Below are positions 50,216 to 61,035 of a stretch of 64,000 bases of DNA, one piece after another (positions within the stretch are counted from its first letter, which is position 1; the number at the start of each line of letters is the position of its first letter). The position numbers and the translations under genes are program-made. This DNA comes from Rhizobium rhododendri (GTDB lineage: Bacteria > Pseudomonadota > Alphaproteobacteria > Rhizobiales > Rhizobiaceae), in NCBI RefSeq assembly GCF_007000325.2, contig NZ_CP117267.1:1798001-1862000 (forward strand), in the 5' to 3' direction. The notes below the pieces were generated by a model. That model did not search any database. It was not told where the DNA came from and was given only the letters and a program-made list of their open reading frames with translations.

Positions 50216-51316
50216 TTACCGCAGCTTCAGTGTAGACAGGCCGACCATCGCGAGCACGACGGCAATGATCCAGAACCGGACGACGACCTGGCTTTCCGTC
50301 CAGCCCTTCTTTTCGAAATGATGGTGGATAGGCGCCATCAGGAAAACGCGCCGCCCGGTCATCTTGAAGAAGCCGACCTGGATGATGACCGACAACGTTT
50401 CCATGACGAAAAGCCCACCGATGATTGCCATGACGATCTCATGCTTGGTGGCGACGGCAACCGTGCCGATCATGCCACCCAGCGCCAGCGAGCCTGTATC
50501 GCCCATGAAAATAGCGGCCGGCGGCGCGTTGAACCACAGGAAACCGAGCCCCGCCCCGATCATCGCCCCAAGCACGACGGAAAGTTCGCCGGTGCCGGGC
50601 ACGAAATTGATCTGCAGGTAATTGGCAAACACGACGTTGCCGGCGAGATAGGCGATGACGCCGAACGACGCCGCTGCGATCATCACCGGAACGATGGCGA
50701 GACCGTCGAGTCCATCCGTCAGGTTGACCGAGTTGCCGGCCGCAACGATGACGAAGCCGCCGAACAGCACGAAAAACAGACCGAGATTGATCATGAAGTC
50801 CTTGAAGAAAGGAAAGGCGATCGACGAGCCGAAAGTCGATCCGGCCGGACCCGATGCCAACGCCGAGCGCATCATGAAATATACGGCGATGCACGCAATG
50901 ACGAATTCGATCAACAGGCGCTTGCGGCCGGAGAAGCCCTTGTCGCTCTGCTTGGTGACCTTGAGATAGTCGTCGTAGAAGCCGATGGCGCCGAAGCCGA
51001 GCGTTACCAGGAGAACCGCAACCACATAGACGCTGGAAAGGTCGGCCCACAACAGGCAGGAGCCGACGACACCGGCGATAATCATCAGCCCGCCCATCGT
51101 CGGCGTGCCGGCTTTCTTGAAATGCGTCTGCGGTCCATCGGCACGGATCGGCTGCCCCTTGCCCTGGCGAAGGCGAAGAGATGCAATGATTCTCGGTCCG
51201 AACAGGAAGACGATCAGTGCCGAGGTGAACAGGGCGCCGCCGGTGCGAAACGTGATGTATCTGAACAGATTGAAGAATTTCACATGTTCAGAGAGGTCGA
51301 CGAGCCAGATCAGCAT
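50216..51316 (-). CDS. mraY: Phospho-MurNAc-pentapeptide transferase
   Basis: A 366-residue integral membrane enzyme with ten spans that makes lipid I from UDP-MurNAc-pentapeptide and undecaprenyl phosphate. [14 protein letters not shown] is loop [13 protein letters not shown] the Asp-Asp motif, [12 protein letters not shown] the Asn-Leu-Thr-Asp-Gly motif, [10 protein letters not shown] and HHHFEKKGW the other active-site loops. All catalytic motifs are intact. It follows murF by 29 bases. Confidence 0.97.
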   Translation of the reverse strand: MLIWLVDLSEHVKFFNLFRYITFRTGGALFTSALIVFLFGPRIIASLRLRQGKGQPIRADGPQTHFKKAGTPTMGGLMIIAGVVGSCLLWADLSSVYVVAVLLVTLGFGAIGFYDDYLKVTKQSDKGFSGRKRLLIEFVIACIAVYFMMRSALASGPAGSTFGSSIAFPFFKDFMINLGLFFVLFGGFVIVAAGNSVNLTDGLDGLAIVPVMIAAASFGVIAYLAGNVVFANYLQINFVPGTGELSVVLGAMIGAGLGFLWFNAPPAAIFMGDTGSLALGGMIGTVAVATKHEIVMAIIGGLFVMETLSVIIQVGFFKMTGRRVFLMAPIHHHFEKKGWTESQVVVRFWIIAVVLAMVGLSTLKLR

Positions 51317-51345
51317 CCAGGGCCCTTTCTAGGGTCAAAATTCAA

Positions 51346-52779
51346 TTAGGTTTGCGGCTTCGTGTCGGAAACTGCAGGAAATTTGTCAAGCAAAGCCGCC
51401 ACGATCTTGCCGAACCCGATGCCGAGCGACGACTTGATCATCAGCACATCGCCGGGCGCAACCGAGGAAAGAACGAAGGCGGTGAGCTCTTCCGTCGTCT
51501 CGCGATATTCGACCTGCACTGTTTCAGGCAGCGCCTCTTTCAGGGCTAGCATCTCCGGTCCGGAGAGCCAGGCGTGTTCGATCCCCGCAGCAATCAGCGG
51601 ACCCGCCAGATCGGCATGCACCCTACGCGCATGTTCGCCCATCTCGAGCATGTCGCCAAGGACGGCGATGCGGCGTCCGCGATCATCACCGGCACCCGTT
51701 GCCAGCAGCGCCATTGCCGCGCGCATGGAGGCGGGGTTGGCATTGTAGCTTTCGTCGATGACGGTGAACGTGCCCGCCCTGATCGCAAGCCTGTGGCGTT
51801 TGCCGCGGCCCTTTTCCGGCTGCAGCGTCGCCAGCGCCTCGATAGCCCTGTCGAGGTCGCCGCCGACCAGCGTCACGGCGCCAAGCACGGCGAGAGCATT
51901 CTCGGCGATGTGGCGCCCGGGTGCACCGATTGCGATCTCGAACGTCTCGCTGCCGAGCGTCAGCCAAAGGGCAGATTTCTCGTCGGAACCGTTGAATTCT
52001 GCCAGCCGGAAGTCGGCCTTGGCATGCTGGCCGAAGCTGTAGATCCGCGTAATGCCGAGCGCCTGCGCCTGGCGCTCGAGGAACGAGAACTGGTCGCTGT
52101 CGCGGTTGAGGATGATGTCTCCGTCGGGCTCTAGGCCCTCGAAGATCTCCGACTTGGCGGCCGCAATTTCCTTGATGCTCTTGAAGTTGCCGAGATGGGC
52201 GGCGGCCACCGTCGTGATGATCGCCACATGCGGGCGGACCATCTTCACCAGCGGCCTGATTTCGTCCGGATGGTTCATCCCGATCTCGAAGACGCCGAAG
52301 TCGGTATCGATTGGCATCCGCGCCAGCGTCAGCGGCACACCCCAGTGATTGTTGTAGGATGCGACCGAGGCATGGACCTTGCCGGAGGGCGACAGCACGT
52401 GACGCAGCATCTCCTTGGTCGTGGTCTTGCCGACCGAGCCGGTAACGCCGATGATCTTTGCGCGCGACCGATGCCGGCCGGCGATGCCGAGCGTGGTCAA
52501 TGCCGCCAGCACATCCTCGACGACGATCATCGGCACGGTAAGGCGCCCGAGTGCCGGCAGTCGCGCTTCGCTGACAACCAGCAACGACGCGCCATTGGCC
52601 ATCGCCATGCTCGCAAAGTCATGCCCATCGACACGATCGCCCTTGATGGCGAAGAAGGCTTCGCCGGGTCCGATCGAACGGCTGTCGATGGAAATTCCCG
52701 TAATACCCGCAGGCAACGAGCCAACAGGCCGGCCATGCATGATGTCGATCAGGTCTTCGCTTGTCCAAAGCCAGCTCAA
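51346..52779 (-). CDS. murF: UDP-MurNAc-tripeptide--D-Ala-D-Ala ligase
   Basis: A 477-residue Mur ligase that adds D-Ala-D-Ala, completing the pentapeptide. [20 protein letters not shown] is the N-terminal domain, [15 protein letters not shown] the P-loop, [14 protein letters not shown] and [11 protein letters not shown] the substrate and metal segment, and [19 protein letters not shown] the family signature. The start overlaps the murE stop by four bases. Confidence 0.96.
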   Translation of the reverse strand: MSWLWTSEDLIDIMHGRPVGSLPAGITGISIDSRSIGPGEAFFAIKGDRVDGHDFASMAMANGASLLVVSEARLPALGRLTVPMIVVEDVLAALTTLGIAGRHRSRAKIIGVTGSVGKTTTKEMLRHVLSPSGKVHASVASYNNHWGVPLTLARMPIDTDFGVFEIGMNHPDEIRPLVKMVRPHVAIITTVAAAHLGNFKSIKEIAAAKSEIFEGLEPDGDIILNRDSDQFSFLERQAQALGITRIYSFGQHAKADFRLAEFNGSDEKSALWLTLGSETFEIAIGAPGRHIAENALAVLGAVTLVGGDLDRAIEALATLQPEKGRGKRHRLAIRAGTFTVIDESYNANPASMRAAMALLATGAGDDRGRRIAVLGDMLEMGEHARRVHADLAGPLIAAGIEHAWLSGPEMLALKEALPETVQVEYRETTEELTAFVLSSVAPGDVLMIKSSLGIGFGKIVAALLDKFPAVSDTKPQT

Positions 52780-54239
52780 GATGTCGTCTCCCCTAGTGCC
52801 CGGCGCACTTCCGCATGATCCGAGAACGGCAAGGTGACACCGGCGACCGTCTGGCCTTCCTCGTGCCCCTTGCCGGCCACGATCAGCGTATCGCCGGCCT
52901 TCAGCATGTCGACTGCGGCGCGGATAGCCTCGGCACGGTCCGCGATTTCCGTGGCTGAGGTGGCCGCAGCCATGATTTCGGCGCGGATGGCAGCCGGTTG
53001 TTCAGAGCGCGGATTGTCGTCGGTGACGATGACGACGTCGGCCAGCCGGCAGGCGATCTCGCCCATGATCGGCCGCTTGCCACGATCCCGGTCGCCACCG
53101 CAGCCAAAGACGACGATGACACGACCGGTGGTAAAAGGCCGCACAGCCGCAAGCACGTTTTCCAGTGCATCCGGCTTGTGGGCGTAATCGACATAGGCAA
53201 GCGCGCCGTCGCGCGTCTGGCCGATCAGCTCAAGCCGTCCGGAAGCACCCTGGAGCTTTTCCAGCGCCTGCATTGCCACGGCCGCTGGAGCACCGGTCGA
53301 AATCGCAAGGCCGGCTGCAACCAGCGCATTGGCGATCTGGAAATCGCCGGCCAGCGGAATGTGAACCTCGAAGATCTCGGTGCCGAAATGCACCTCGGCG
53401 ACCTGCTTGTGGCGCGAATGCTCGACCCGCTTCAACGTCAGGAAATTGCCCTTGCGGCCAACGGTGCGGATATCGTGACCAGCCTGCCGGGCAGCAGCTA
53501 CGGCCTGATCCGACCAGGCGTCGTCGGCAAAGATGACGGCTGGCGATCCCTGCGGCAGCAGCGTATCGAAAAGCCGCATCTTAGCGGCCATATAGGCCTC
53601 TACGGTCGGGTGATAGTCCATGTGATCGCGGCCGAGATTGGTAAAGCCAGCAGCCTTGAGACGCACACCATCGAGACGGAACTGGTCAAGCCCATGGCTG
53701 GAGGCTTCCATCGCGGCATGGGTCACGCCCTCGTCGGCAAGTTCGGCCAGCAGTTTGTGCAGCGACACCGGATCCGGCGTCGTCAGCGAGCCATAGTCGT
53801 TGCGGCTGGGCGAGATGACGCCAGTCGTGCCGATCATTGCGGCGGTGCTTCCGGCATGCGCCCAGATCTGGCGGGTGAAGGAGGCAACGGAGGTCTTGCC
53901 GGCCGTACCCGTGACGGCGACCATCGTCTCCGGCTGGCGCCCGTAGAAGCGCGCGGCTGCCAGCGCCAACAGGCGGCGCGGCTCGGACACGGCTACAACC
54001 GGAACCGAACCGGCATCCGCCGCATGCCGGGCGAAAATCACAGCAGCGCCGCGCGCAGCGGCATCGGCCACGAAGGCGGCGCCATCGGCCTTGGTGCCGG
54101 CAACCGCGACAAAGGCCATTCCCGGCGTAATCTGCCGGCTGTCGGCGGAAAGACCCGTGATGTCGATGTCGCCCAGCGAGCCGCCGACCGGTCCGTTCAA
54201 CTCGGGAAAATCAGTCCCGACGAGATCACGCAATTTCAT
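52776..54239 (-). CDS. murE: UDP-MurNAc-L-Ala-D-Glu--mDAP ligase
   Basis: A 487-residue Mur ligase that adds meso-diaminopimelate. [20 protein letters not shown] is the N-terminal domain, [20 protein letters not shown] the P-loop, [16 protein letters not shown] and [21 protein letters not shown] the metal part and [14 protein letters not shown] the DNPR motif that selects mDAP over lysine. It lies 65 bases after ftsI and overlaps murF. Confidence 0.96.
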   Translation of the reverse strand: MKLRDLVGTDFPELNGPVGGSLGDIDITGLSADSRQITPGMAFVAVAGTKADGAAFVADAAARGAAVIFARHAADAGSVPVVAVSEPRRLLALAAARFYGRQPETMVAVTGTAGKTSVASFTRQIWAHAGSTAAMIGTTGVISPSRNDYGSLTTPDPVSLHKLLAELADEGVTHAAMEASSHGLDQFRLDGVRLKAAGFTNLGRDHMDYHPTVEAYMAAKMRLFDTLLPQGSPAVIFADDAWSDQAVAAARQAGHDIRTVGRKGNFLTLKRVEHSRHKQVAEVHFGTEIFEVHIPLAGDFQIANALVAAGLAISTGAPAAVAMQALEKLQGASGRLELIGQTRDGALAYVDYAHKPDALENVLAAVRPFTTGRVIVVFGCGGDRDRGKRPIMGEIACRLADVVIVTDDNPRSEQPAAIRAEIMAAATSATEIADRAEAIRAAVDMLKAGDTLIVAGKGHEEGQTVAGVTLPFSDHAEVRRALGETTS

Positions 54240-54304
54240 GGCGTCTACTTCTTTGTTCTAGGCCTGCCCGCCCCACGCGAATCGACCGCGTTATCCATTC
54301 AATC

Positions 54305-56056
54305 TCAATAAGACACCAGCAAGGCGGAGCCGCCCTCCCCGAATTTCGGTTTTACACCGAGAATCGCTGCCGAACGGGCGATGATATCGCGCGCGATGGG
54401 GGCTGCCGTATAGGCTGAAATCGTGCCCCCGTGCTCGCCGGTCATCGGTTCGTCGCAAAAGCTCATGACCACATAGCGGGGATTGTCGATCGGGAAGGCT
54501 GCGAGGAAGGTGTTGAAGTTGGCCGTGTGGGAGTAGCGACCGTTGACGACCTTGTCCGCTGTGCCGGTCTTGCTGCCGACATCGTAGCCGGGAACGCGGG
54601 CGGCACGACCGGAACCCTTGGAGCCATTGAAGTCCAGCAGGAAGCGGACGTCGTCGCTGGTGCTCTTCTTGATGACGGTTTTCGCGACCAGGTCGGCCTG
54701 CTCTGCGGTGCGTGGCAGAAAGGTCGGCTCGATAAGCTTGCCGCCGTTGACGAGCGCCGCACCGGCCACCGCCGTCTGCAGCGCCGTCGTCGAGACGCCG
54801 TGGCCGAAGGAGATGGTGATCGAGTTGATCTTCTTCCAGACTTTCGGCTGGCTTGGCGTTTTCACCTCGGGTAGTTCTGTCGGCATCCGGGTCAGGAGAC
54901 CGAGGCGCGTCAGGAACTCCTTGTGGGCATCAATGCCGACGAGATCGGCGATCTTCGCCGTCCCGATGTTGGACGAATACTGGAAGATTTCCGGAACGGT
55001 CAGCACGCGGCCCTGGCCATGGAAATCGTGGATCACGAAGCCACCGATGCGGATCGGCGCGCTGGCATCGAAAGCGTCCCGAAGCGTCACCTTGCCGCTG
55101 TCGAGCGCCATTGCCATCGTGAAGGTCTTGAAGGTCGATCCCATCTCGAAGGTGCCGTTCGACATACGGTTCAGCCAGCCTTCGGCGGCACTCGCGTTCG
55201 GCTCGTTCGGATCGAAATCAGGGGCTGACGCCATGGCGATGACTTCGCCGGTCTTAACGTCGAGCACGATGGCACCGCCGCCCTTGGCCTTGAAGTTGAC
55301 GACCGCCTTGGTCACGACATCGCGGGCAATGGCCTGGACGCGGACGTCGATCGACAGCTTGACCGGCTCAAGCGGCTCATTGCTGGTCATGCCAACGGCG
55401 GCGAGATCGGCAAGGCCCTGATCGTCGATATATTTTTCCATACCCATGACGCCGCGGTTGTCGATGTTGACATAGCCGAGGATATGCGAGGCCGTCGGGC
55501 CGCCGGGATAGAAGCGGCGCTTTTCCGGCCGGAAACCGATTCCGGGAATACCGAGCGCCAGGATCTGGCTCTGCTGCTTCGGCGTCAACTGGCGCTTCAG
55601 CCAGGCGAAGTGCGACGTGTTGGTCGAAAGCTTTTTGTAAGTCCCCTTGAGATCGAGATCCGGCAGCACTGTCGAAAGTTTTTCGACGGCGTCGTCGACA
55701 TCGACGATCTTGTTCGGCTCGGCAAACAGCGACACCGTACGGATGTCGGTCGCGAGCAGCGCCCCGTTGCGGTCGACGATGTCGGGCCGCGAGGCCATCA
55801 GCCTGTCGGCCGGCAGAATGCTCGATACGGTATCGGGCATGGCAGTGCCATACTCGACCAGTCGCGCGCCGATAATGCAGTAGACGACGCCGAAGCTCAC
55901 GCTCAACAACAGGACGCGGCTCCGCGCCTGCCCCGTCTTGCGCTTTCGCGATCCCTCGACGACCGCGCTTGCAAGCGCGTCGACTGGCTTGCCGTTGGTA
56001 CCGGCGGAAAAATGTGCCTTGCTCTTCAAGAGCATGATGCGGGATAGAAAAGACAT
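54305..56056 (-). CDS. ftsI: Septal transpeptidase FtsI (PBP3)
   Basis: A 583-residue class B penicillin-binding protein that cross-links septal peptidoglycan with FtsW. A basic N-terminus and one span (about 48-66) precede the dimerisation domain RPDIVDRNGALLA. The transpeptidase domain has Ser307-x2-Lys310 (MGSTFKTFT), YSSN (SxN) and SKTGTA (KTG), all intact. The start is shared with the ftsL stop (TGATG). It ends 65 bases before murE. Confidence 0.96.
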   Translation of the reverse strand: MSFLSRIMLLKSKAHFSAGTNGKPVDALASAVVEGSRKRKTGQARSRVLLLSVSFGVVYCIIGARLVEYGTAMPDTVSSILPADRLMASRPDIVDRNGALLATDIRTVSLFAEPNKIVDVDDAVEKLSTVLPDLDLKGTYKKLSTNTSHFAWLKRQLTPKQQSQILALGIPGIGFRPEKRRFYPGGPTASHILGYVNIDNRGVMGMEKYIDDQGLADLAAVGMTSNEPLEPVKLSIDVRVQAIARDVVTKAVVNFKAKGGGAIVLDVKTGEVIAMASAPDFDPNEPNASAAEGWLNRMSNGTFEMGSTFKTFTMAMALDSGKVTLRDAFDASAPIRIGGFVIHDFHGQGRVLTVPEIFQYSSNIGTAKIADLVGIDAHKEFLTRLGLLTRMPTELPEVKTPSQPKVWKKINSITISFGHGVSTTALQTAVAGAALVNGGKLIEPTFLPRTAEQADLVAKTVIKKSTSDDVRFLLDFNGSKGSGRAARVPGYDVGSKTGTADKVVNGRYSHTANFNTFLAAFPIDNPRYVVMSFCDEPMTGEHGGTISAYTAAPIARDIIARSAAILGVKPKFGEGGSALLVSY

Positions 56057-56550
56057 CAGCGCTTCACCGATCCCGTTTTGATATCGTCGACACCGGACTT
56101 GCCATGCTTAGCGGGTGCCAGCCTTGCGACTGGCTTCGGCGCAGGCTTGGCTGCCACGTCGGCTATAACCTTGCGGATATCGGCATCGCTGTCGTCGCCC
56201 TTTGATGTGCCGGGCTTTGCGGTCGGCTTGCCGTCCATGATACCCGGAGGTGGCGGTAGCTGGCTGCGCAGCATTGGCAGCTCATTCGGCTGCACGAGGG
56301 ATGTCGAGAGTGTCGGCTGCAGCTGCAGTTCGCTGTTATAGTTGGCGACCAACCGCTCGAGGCGGTTCGGCTGTACGACCAGCGCCCAGTCGGCCTTCAG
56401 CAGCTCGATGGTATCCTTCTCGAGCTTGATCTCGGCTTCGAGGTGATGCACCTCCTCGAGCTTGAGCTCGGCGCGGTGCTTGATGGTGTAGGTCACGGCC
56501 GCCGCAGTGGTCATGACGCCGATGAGCACGATATCGAAGGTCTTCAGCAT
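56056..56550 (-). CDS. ftsL: Cell division protein FtsL
   Basis: A 164-residue single-span divisome protein. MLKTFDIVLIGVMTTAAAVTYTI is the cytoplasmic stub plus membrane helix; EEVHHLEAEIKLEKDTIELLKADW is a coiled coil for the FtsB/FtsQ partner. The C-terminal half is proline- and lysine-rich and poorly conserved. GGAGG lies before the ATG. It starts one base after rsmH and ends on the ftsI start, the usual place for ftsL in the dcw cluster. Confidence 0.85.
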   Translation of the reverse strand: MLKTFDIVLIGVMTTAAAVTYTIKHRAELKLEEVHHLEAEIKLEKDTIELLKADWALVVQPNRLERLVANYNSELQLQPTLSTSLVQPNELPMLRSQLPPPPGIMDGKPTAKPGTSKGDDSDADIRKVIADVAAKPAPKPVARLAPAKHGKSGVDDIKTGSVKR

Positions 56551-56551
56551 C

Positions 56552-57577
56552 TCAACCTCCAAGCTTTGCAAGGGTGGCAAGGTTCGGCAGCTCGAAAATC
56601 GAGACGTCGGCTGCTTCTGCCGGCGCAGCGGTTCGCACAGCAGCACGCAGCTTGGCCGAACGGGCACGTGGATTGAGCTCGGCCTCGACCTCGCCGGCCG
56701 AGACGACCTGCTTGCCGATGGCATCGAAAGTCGCCGCCCGCTCGTGGACGACTGGCATATGGCGCGAGCCCGTCGAGCGGCCCGAACGGTCGGTGAGGAA
56801 CTTCTTGACGATGCGGTCTTCCAGCGAATGGAAGGTGACGACGACCAGGCGGCCGCCGGGCTTCAACGCCCGCTCGGCGGCAAACAGCGCTTCGGCCAGT
56901 TCACCGAGCTCGTCGTTGACGAAGATACGCAGCGACTGGAAGACACGGGTCGCCGGATGGATCTTGTCCTTGGCCTTGCGGGGCGTTACCAGCTCGATCA
57001 GTCCTGCAAGATCACGCGTCGTCTCGAAAGGCTTTTCGGCACGGCGCTTCTCGATGGCATGGGCAATGCGCGGCGCCTGCTTTTCCTCGCCGAGAAAGAC
57101 GAAGATTCGGATAAGGTCGGCGAGCTTGGCATTGTTGATGACGTCGGCAGCAGACACGCCCTTTGCCGACATGCGCATGTCGAGCGGACCGTTCCTCTGG
57201 AACGAGAAGCCGCGCTCGGCCTCGTCGATCTGCATCGAGGATACGCCGATATCGAGAACGATGCCGTCGAGACCGCCCTCAGGAGCATGCTCTGCCAGCT
57301 GCGAGAATTGCGAGTGAATGAGAGTAAGTTTGCCGGGATGAGCTTCGACCAGCGCCTGGCCTGCCGCAATCGCCGTCGGATCGCGGTCGAGCGCAATCAC
57401 ATCGGCACCCGACGCCAACAGCGCCGACGTATAGCCGCCAGCCCCGAACGTGCCGTCGAGAATGACCTTGCCAGGCGCAGGCTCCAGCGCCCTTACGACT
57501 TCGGCCAGGAGAACCGGAATATGACGAAGCGGCCCGCCACCGGCTTCAGCACAATCTCCGCCAGGTTGAGCTTCCAT
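56552..57577 (-). CDS. rsmH: 16S rRNA (cytosine1402-N4)-methyltransferase
   Basis: A 341-residue SAM methyltransferase (MraW) acting on the small-subunit r[17 protein letters not shown] is the N-terminal motif, [29 protein letters not shown] the SAM loop, [20 protein letters not shown] the second motif and [17 protein letters not shown] the family signature. GAGGGGACGGA precedes the ATG at 57577; a longer frame reaches into mraZ and is not expected. mraZ ends 17 bases upstream. Confidence 0.95.
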   Translation of the reverse strand: MEAQPGGDCAEAGGGPLRHIPVLLAEVVRALEPAPGKVILDGTFGAGGYTSALLASGADVIALDRDPTAIAAGQALVEAHPGKLTLIHSQFSQLAEHAPEGGLDGIVLDIGVSSMQIDEAERGFSFQRNGPLDMRMSAKGVSAADVINNAKLADLIRIFVFLGEEKQAPRIAHAIEKRRAEKPFETTRDLAGLIELVTPRKAKDKIHPATRVFQSLRIFVNDELGELAEALFAAERALKPGGRLVVVTFHSLEDRIVKKFLTDRSGRSTGSRHMPVVHERAATFDAIGKQVVSAGEVEAELNPRARSAKLRAAVRTAAPAEAADVSIFELPNLATLAKLGG

Positions 57578-57594
57578 TCCGTCCCCTCGTTGTA

Positions 57595-58032
57595 TCAGGA
57601 ACGCATGCCCGCCAGCCTGCGCTCCTCTCTTGCGGTTGCCTGCAGGGCTTGAAACGCCTGCGGCTCCCAAAGCTGAAAGTAGTCCGCCCGACCCACGAAG
57701 GTCACCTCGTCGGTGATTCCGGTGAAATCGCGGATGAAATCCGTGACCATCAACCGTCCCTCGGCATCGAGCTTCATGAAGACCCCGCCCCCATGGATGA
57801 GGAGCGACATCTGATTCGCCTGCGACGAAAACGGATCTTCCGCCGCAATCTGTTGCTCGAACCGGTCGAGCAGATCCAGTCCGCCGATGCTGATCGCCGG
57901 GAACACGAAATCCTGGAAGCAGTACAGCTCCGGAATGGCGCGCTCCGACAGCACCGATCGAAATACCGAAGGCACGGAAACGCGGCCCTTGGCATCGATC
58001 TTGTTCGTCGCATTCGACAGGAAGCGTTTCAT
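57595..58032 (-). CDS. mraZ: Transcriptional regulator MraZ
   Basis: A 145-residue protein of the MraZ family, which binds upstream of the dcw operon in E. coli and represses it. Two tandem swapped-hairpin domains are visible: [19 protein letters not shown] with ELYCFQDF, then [35 protein letters not shown] at 58032 is the family start. It is the first gene of the cluster; four TGGGN boxes lie about 175 bases upstream. Confidence 0.92.
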   Translation of the reverse strand: MKRFLSNATNKIDAKGRVSVPSVFRSVLSERAIPELYCFQDFVFPAISIGGLDLLDRFEQQIAAEDPFSSQANQMSLLIHGGGVFMKLDAEGRLMVTDFIRDFTGITDEVTFVGRADYFQLWEPQAFQALQATAREERRLAGMRS

Positions 58033-58436
58033 GACGCGAAACACCCGTTTCCATTGGTCGCGCGAAAATCCTTCGCCCACATTCACTGCCGCCATCGCAC
58101 AAAGCTTCGCCCGCCGGAAAAACTATTGTCTTCCCGGTCTCCCCGAGAGGAGCACGACCTTTACTTTGCGATGATTGGGCCTTGATTTGCCCCTGTGCAG
58201 TGCGAATTTGGGATACCATGGGACCATATGGGCGTCAATGGGATACGGCCTGCGGAAGCCGGTTGCAGTCCCCCATATTCATAGGCCGTTAAGCTTAACG
58301 AAAGGTTAGGAAGTGCGGCATTTGCCCGCCGCGAGCGCCTGAGAGGCGATCGCATTGCTTGAAAAAATTGGACATTTGACTATCGATTAGCGACCGCAAA
58401 TAAAGGGCGCGAGGCGCCACCGCAGTGCTCGAAAAA
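58033..58436. other. Regulatory region between rnpB and mraZ
   Basis: About 400 bases that should hold the dcw promoter. It contains the TGGGN boxes (58208-58242), a TTAACGAAAGGTTAG site (58295-58309) close to the CtrA pattern TTAA-N7-TTAA within the palindrome CGTTAAGCTTAACG (58287-58300), and near-repeats of a GCTTGAAAAAATT-like segment at 58357-58369 and 58427-58440. Confidence 0.5.
58208..58242. promoter_or_regulatory. Four TGGGN boxes at 10-bp spacing (candidate MraZ site)
   Basis: TGGGA, TGGGA, TGGGC and TGGGA begin at 58208, 58218, 58228 and 58238, one helical turn apart. In E. coli MraZ binds TGGGN repeats separated by five bases upstream of mraZ. Spacing and place match that model; the boxes read on the plus strand, opposite to mraZ. 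Confidence 0.6.
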
Positions 58437-58845
58437 AATTACCAGTTGGCCTGTAAGCCGGGTTCTGTAAGGCCCCGACCGAAGTCGGAACGTGGCAGCC
58501 ATTCATCTGGGACGACACTTGCGTGCCGCCTCGTGCAACCCACCCGGATGACAGGCCCGGAAACAGGCTGGTGCGCTTGCGCGCCCCGCGTCATCCCTAT
58601 TCGGTTTTGCTCCCGGTGGGGTTTACCATGCCGTCGCTGTCACCAGAGACGCGGTGGGCTCTTACCCCACCCTTTCACCCTTACCCGGTCGGGACCGGGC
58701 GGTTTACTTTCTGTGGCACTTTCCCTGAGGTCACCCTCGCCGGACGTTATCCGGCACCGTGTTTCCGTGGAGCCCGGACTTTCCTCACCCCACCGCCTTT
58801 CGACATTGTGAAGCGCGGCTGCCCGGCCAACTGGTAGGCGCTCAT
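58437..58845 (-). ncRNA. rnpB: RNase P RNA
   Basis: The RNA subunit of RNase P, the ribozyme that matures tRNA 5' ends. The conserved P4 core GAGGAAAGTCCGGGCTCC lies on the minus strand at 58786-58769. The termini pair as P1: GGCCAACTGGT near the 3' end with ACCAGTTGGCC near the 5' end. The GGTAAGGGTG-type and ACAGAACCCGGCTTACAG segments are typical of the bacterial type A RNA. The 3' end runs into T's near 58430. Ends are estimated to within about five bases. Reading frames over it are spurious. Confidence 0.95.
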
Positions 58846-58901
58846 TAGCCGAGGCCGCAGGCAATTGCCACCTTAAATCCAACGACCGCCGGCAAATCCG
58901 C

Positions 58902-60095
58902 TCACTGGCGAAAATATGGTGCAAAATCCGTGCTGTAGGCGTCGTCGTTGATTCGACCCTCGAGCAGCAATTCGGCACCAAGCCGGCCGATTTCATCCGA
59001 ACTCTTCGCCGACGTGCCGCTGCAGCCGGTCAGGACGCCAATCCGCGGCGACGCCGTGTAGCCGATCATCGGATAGGTCGACGGTGAATAGGAGGTGACA
59101 CAGGCGCCCGACGATATCGACAACGGCCGCAAATCGGGAACCAGCCGTCGAACGATCCGCGTCAGGTGATCGCGTACCGAGGCCCGGCCATCGGTGCGAA
59201 ACCAGGCACGCATCTCGGCGTCGCTGGTGATGTCGTAGTCGTCGGGATCCCCGCCGATCTTGAGGTAATACTTGCCGTCGGGATATCGGATCGGCGGCAG
59301 CAAATAAATGCTGTCGACGTCATCAGGGCCCTTGGTGATCAGCGACGGCATGGTTCCGAGCGCCATTGCATCGGCTTCGCTGATCTCAAAATAGGCAATC
59401 GTCCGGCCACGGACAATCATCTCGACCGGAGCCGCCAACAGGCTGGCGGCAATGGAAAACCCGCCGGCAGCCAGCAGCGCCTTCTCCGCCCGGTAGACGT
59501 TACCCTCGCCCGTCGTCACCACGGCAATGCCGCCCTCGTCGCGGATCGATACTACGGTCTCTTTCAGCACCTTCGCCCCGACCTTTTCGGCAAGCAGCGA
59601 TTGCGCCTTCACCAGCCGGCGCGGGCTGATATGGCCGGCACCCTGTGGCTCATAGATGCCCTCGCTGCCGCGGTCGAACGCAAAGAATGGAAACCGGGCA
59701 CGCAGGCCATCGTCATCAAACCGCTCGGTACGCACTTTCAGAGCCTCGGCAGCTTTGGCGACGTGATCGATATAGGCATCTGCGCCACCCTGCCTCGGCC
59801 CGACCGCAAGGCAGCCAACCTGGGAGTAGAAGGCAATGCCGCTTTCCCGCTCCAGTTCGCGGTAGCGCGCAATCGACCGGTTTGCCAGCAAGGCCCAGTT
59901 CGGATCGGGATCTATCGTCCGGGTGATACGACCCTCGTCATAATGGCTGGCGAAGACGCCGCTGTGGACCTTCCGATCCGCAGGTTCGTCAGGCCCTATC
60001 ACGGCGACGCCGTTCGTCTGGCGGGCGAGGTGGCGAGCAGCCGCCGCCCCCATCATGCCGCGACCGATGACGATGAACTTGAAATCCGCTGCCAT
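58902..60095 (-). CDS. FAD-dependent oxidase (SolA/sarcosine-oxidase type)
   Basis: A 397-residue flavoprotein of the DAO/SolA fold. FIVIGRGMMGAAAARHLA is the Rossmann FAD motif, SHYDEGRITRTIDPD a family segment, GHISPRRLVKAQSLLAEKVGAKV the substrate domain and SPSTYPMIGYTASPRIGVLTGCSGTSAKSS the covalent-flavin-type end. It would oxidise an N-methyl or amino acid to give peroxide; the substrate is unknown. GGAGACC lies before the ATG at 60095. rnpB follows 57 bases downstream. Confidence 0.85.
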   Translation of the reverse strand: MAADFKFIVIGRGMMGAAAARHLARQTNGVAVIGPDEPADRKVHSGVFASHYDEGRITRTIDPDPNWALLANRSIARYRELERESGIAFYSQVGCLAVGPRQGGADAYIDHVAKAAEALKVRTERFDDDGLRARFPFFAFDRGSEGIYEPQGAGHISPRRLVKAQSLLAEKVGAKVLKETVVSIRDEGGIAVVTTGEGNVYRAEKALLAAGGFSIAASLLAAPVEMIVRGRTIAYFEISEADAMALGTMPSLITKGPDDVDSIYLLPPIRYPDGKYYLKIGGDPDDYDITSDAEMRAWFRTDGRASVRDHLTRIVRRLVPDLRPLSISSGACVTSYSPSTYPMIGYTASPRIGVLTGCSGTSAKSSDEIGRLGAELLLEGRINDDAYSTDFAPYFRQ

Positions 60096-60195
60096 GTCAG
60101 GTCTCCATCGATATCGGGAATCGATAGCATGACAATCGGCTGGATTTCCAGACGAAGTTCACCTGATAAACAATTCGTCTTCAAGCACTTGCCGC

Positions 60196-60753
60196 CTAGT
60201 CGAGAAGCGCCAGCACCTTGCCGCAGTACCGCTTGGACACCGGGTTCATGCGCGTCGCGCCATGGCCGGCATTGTATTTGAGGATAGTATTGCAAGTCTC
60301 GCCACCGCCGAGCGTCTGCGCCAGGGCCAGATATTTCATGCCGATGCGGATGTTGGTATCGGGATCGGCGAGCCCCTTGACCGAGCCGGAATAACCCATC
60401 ATCCGTGCCGTTGCCGGCTTCACCTGCATCAGGCCGACCTCGCCATGGCTGCCGCGCATACGCGGGTTGAAGTTGCTTTCGATCTTGATGACTGCCGTTG
60501 CCAGCGCGACATCGACGCCGTTCTGCCTGGCATATTTGGTGATGATCTCGGAATAGCGATTGTCGCTCGGACCCGGAACAACGGTGTTGCCGGTGCTAGC
60601 CGTTGCATCCTGCCTGGCGTAACCGATGCTGCGGCCGAGTGTCTTGAACGATTTCGTCTCGACCCTGACCCGGTGCTGGCCTGCAAAAGCGCAATCGTAT
60701 CCCATCAGCAACATGCTTGCGCATGCTGCCGTCGCAACAATCAAATTTTTCAT
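60196..60753 (-). CDS. Lytic murein transglycosylase (SLT family)
   Basis: A 185-residue exported enzyme that cleaves peptidoglycan between MurNAc and GlcNAc. Residues 1-24 form a signal peptide (MKNLIVATAACASMLLMGYDCAFA). The SLT domain shows ALATAVIKIESNFNPRMRGSHG (catalytic Glu), VGLMQVKPATARMMGY and NIRIGMKYLALAQ, and ends with a CNTILKYNAGHGATRMNP signature. It is short, close to a domain-only enzyme. The gene follows the oxidase locus and precedes the amidase in the same direction. Confidence 0.9.
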   Translation of the reverse strand: MKNLIVATAACASMLLMGYDCAFAGQHRVRVETKSFKTLGRSIGYARQDATASTGNTVVPGPSDNRYSEIITKYARQNGVDVALATAVIKIESNFNPRMRGSHGEVGLMQVKPATARMMGYSGSVKGLADPDTNIRIGMKYLALAQTLGGGETCNTILKYNAGHGATRMNPVSKRYCGKVLALLD

Positions 60754-61035
60754 TCAGTCTCTCGTCTCCGGGTGGGATCGCGGCAGCGGCGCATGGCGCT
60801 GCCCTGCCGTCGGGATAGCCATCTCGATGGCCAGTTCCCGCAAAAATCCACGTTGTCGTCTACGGCTGCTGTTCCGGATAAGTGAACGGTTCAGCGCCGC
60901 TGTTCATCGGCGCCGTTAGACCATCGCAATGCGCAGATAATAGGGAAATGCTGTGGCAGCGTCCGGATCTGCAGCCTTTTGCGATGCCGGAAGCCGTAAG
61001 CAGGCATTCAAAAGACAATTGGACAGGTGCAATCT

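Noticed and set aside
58425..58837. Reading frames of 100-130 residues on the plus strand
   Set aside because: They lie antisense within rnpB; the LACKPGSVRP-type frame is a well-known false gene over RNase P RNA.
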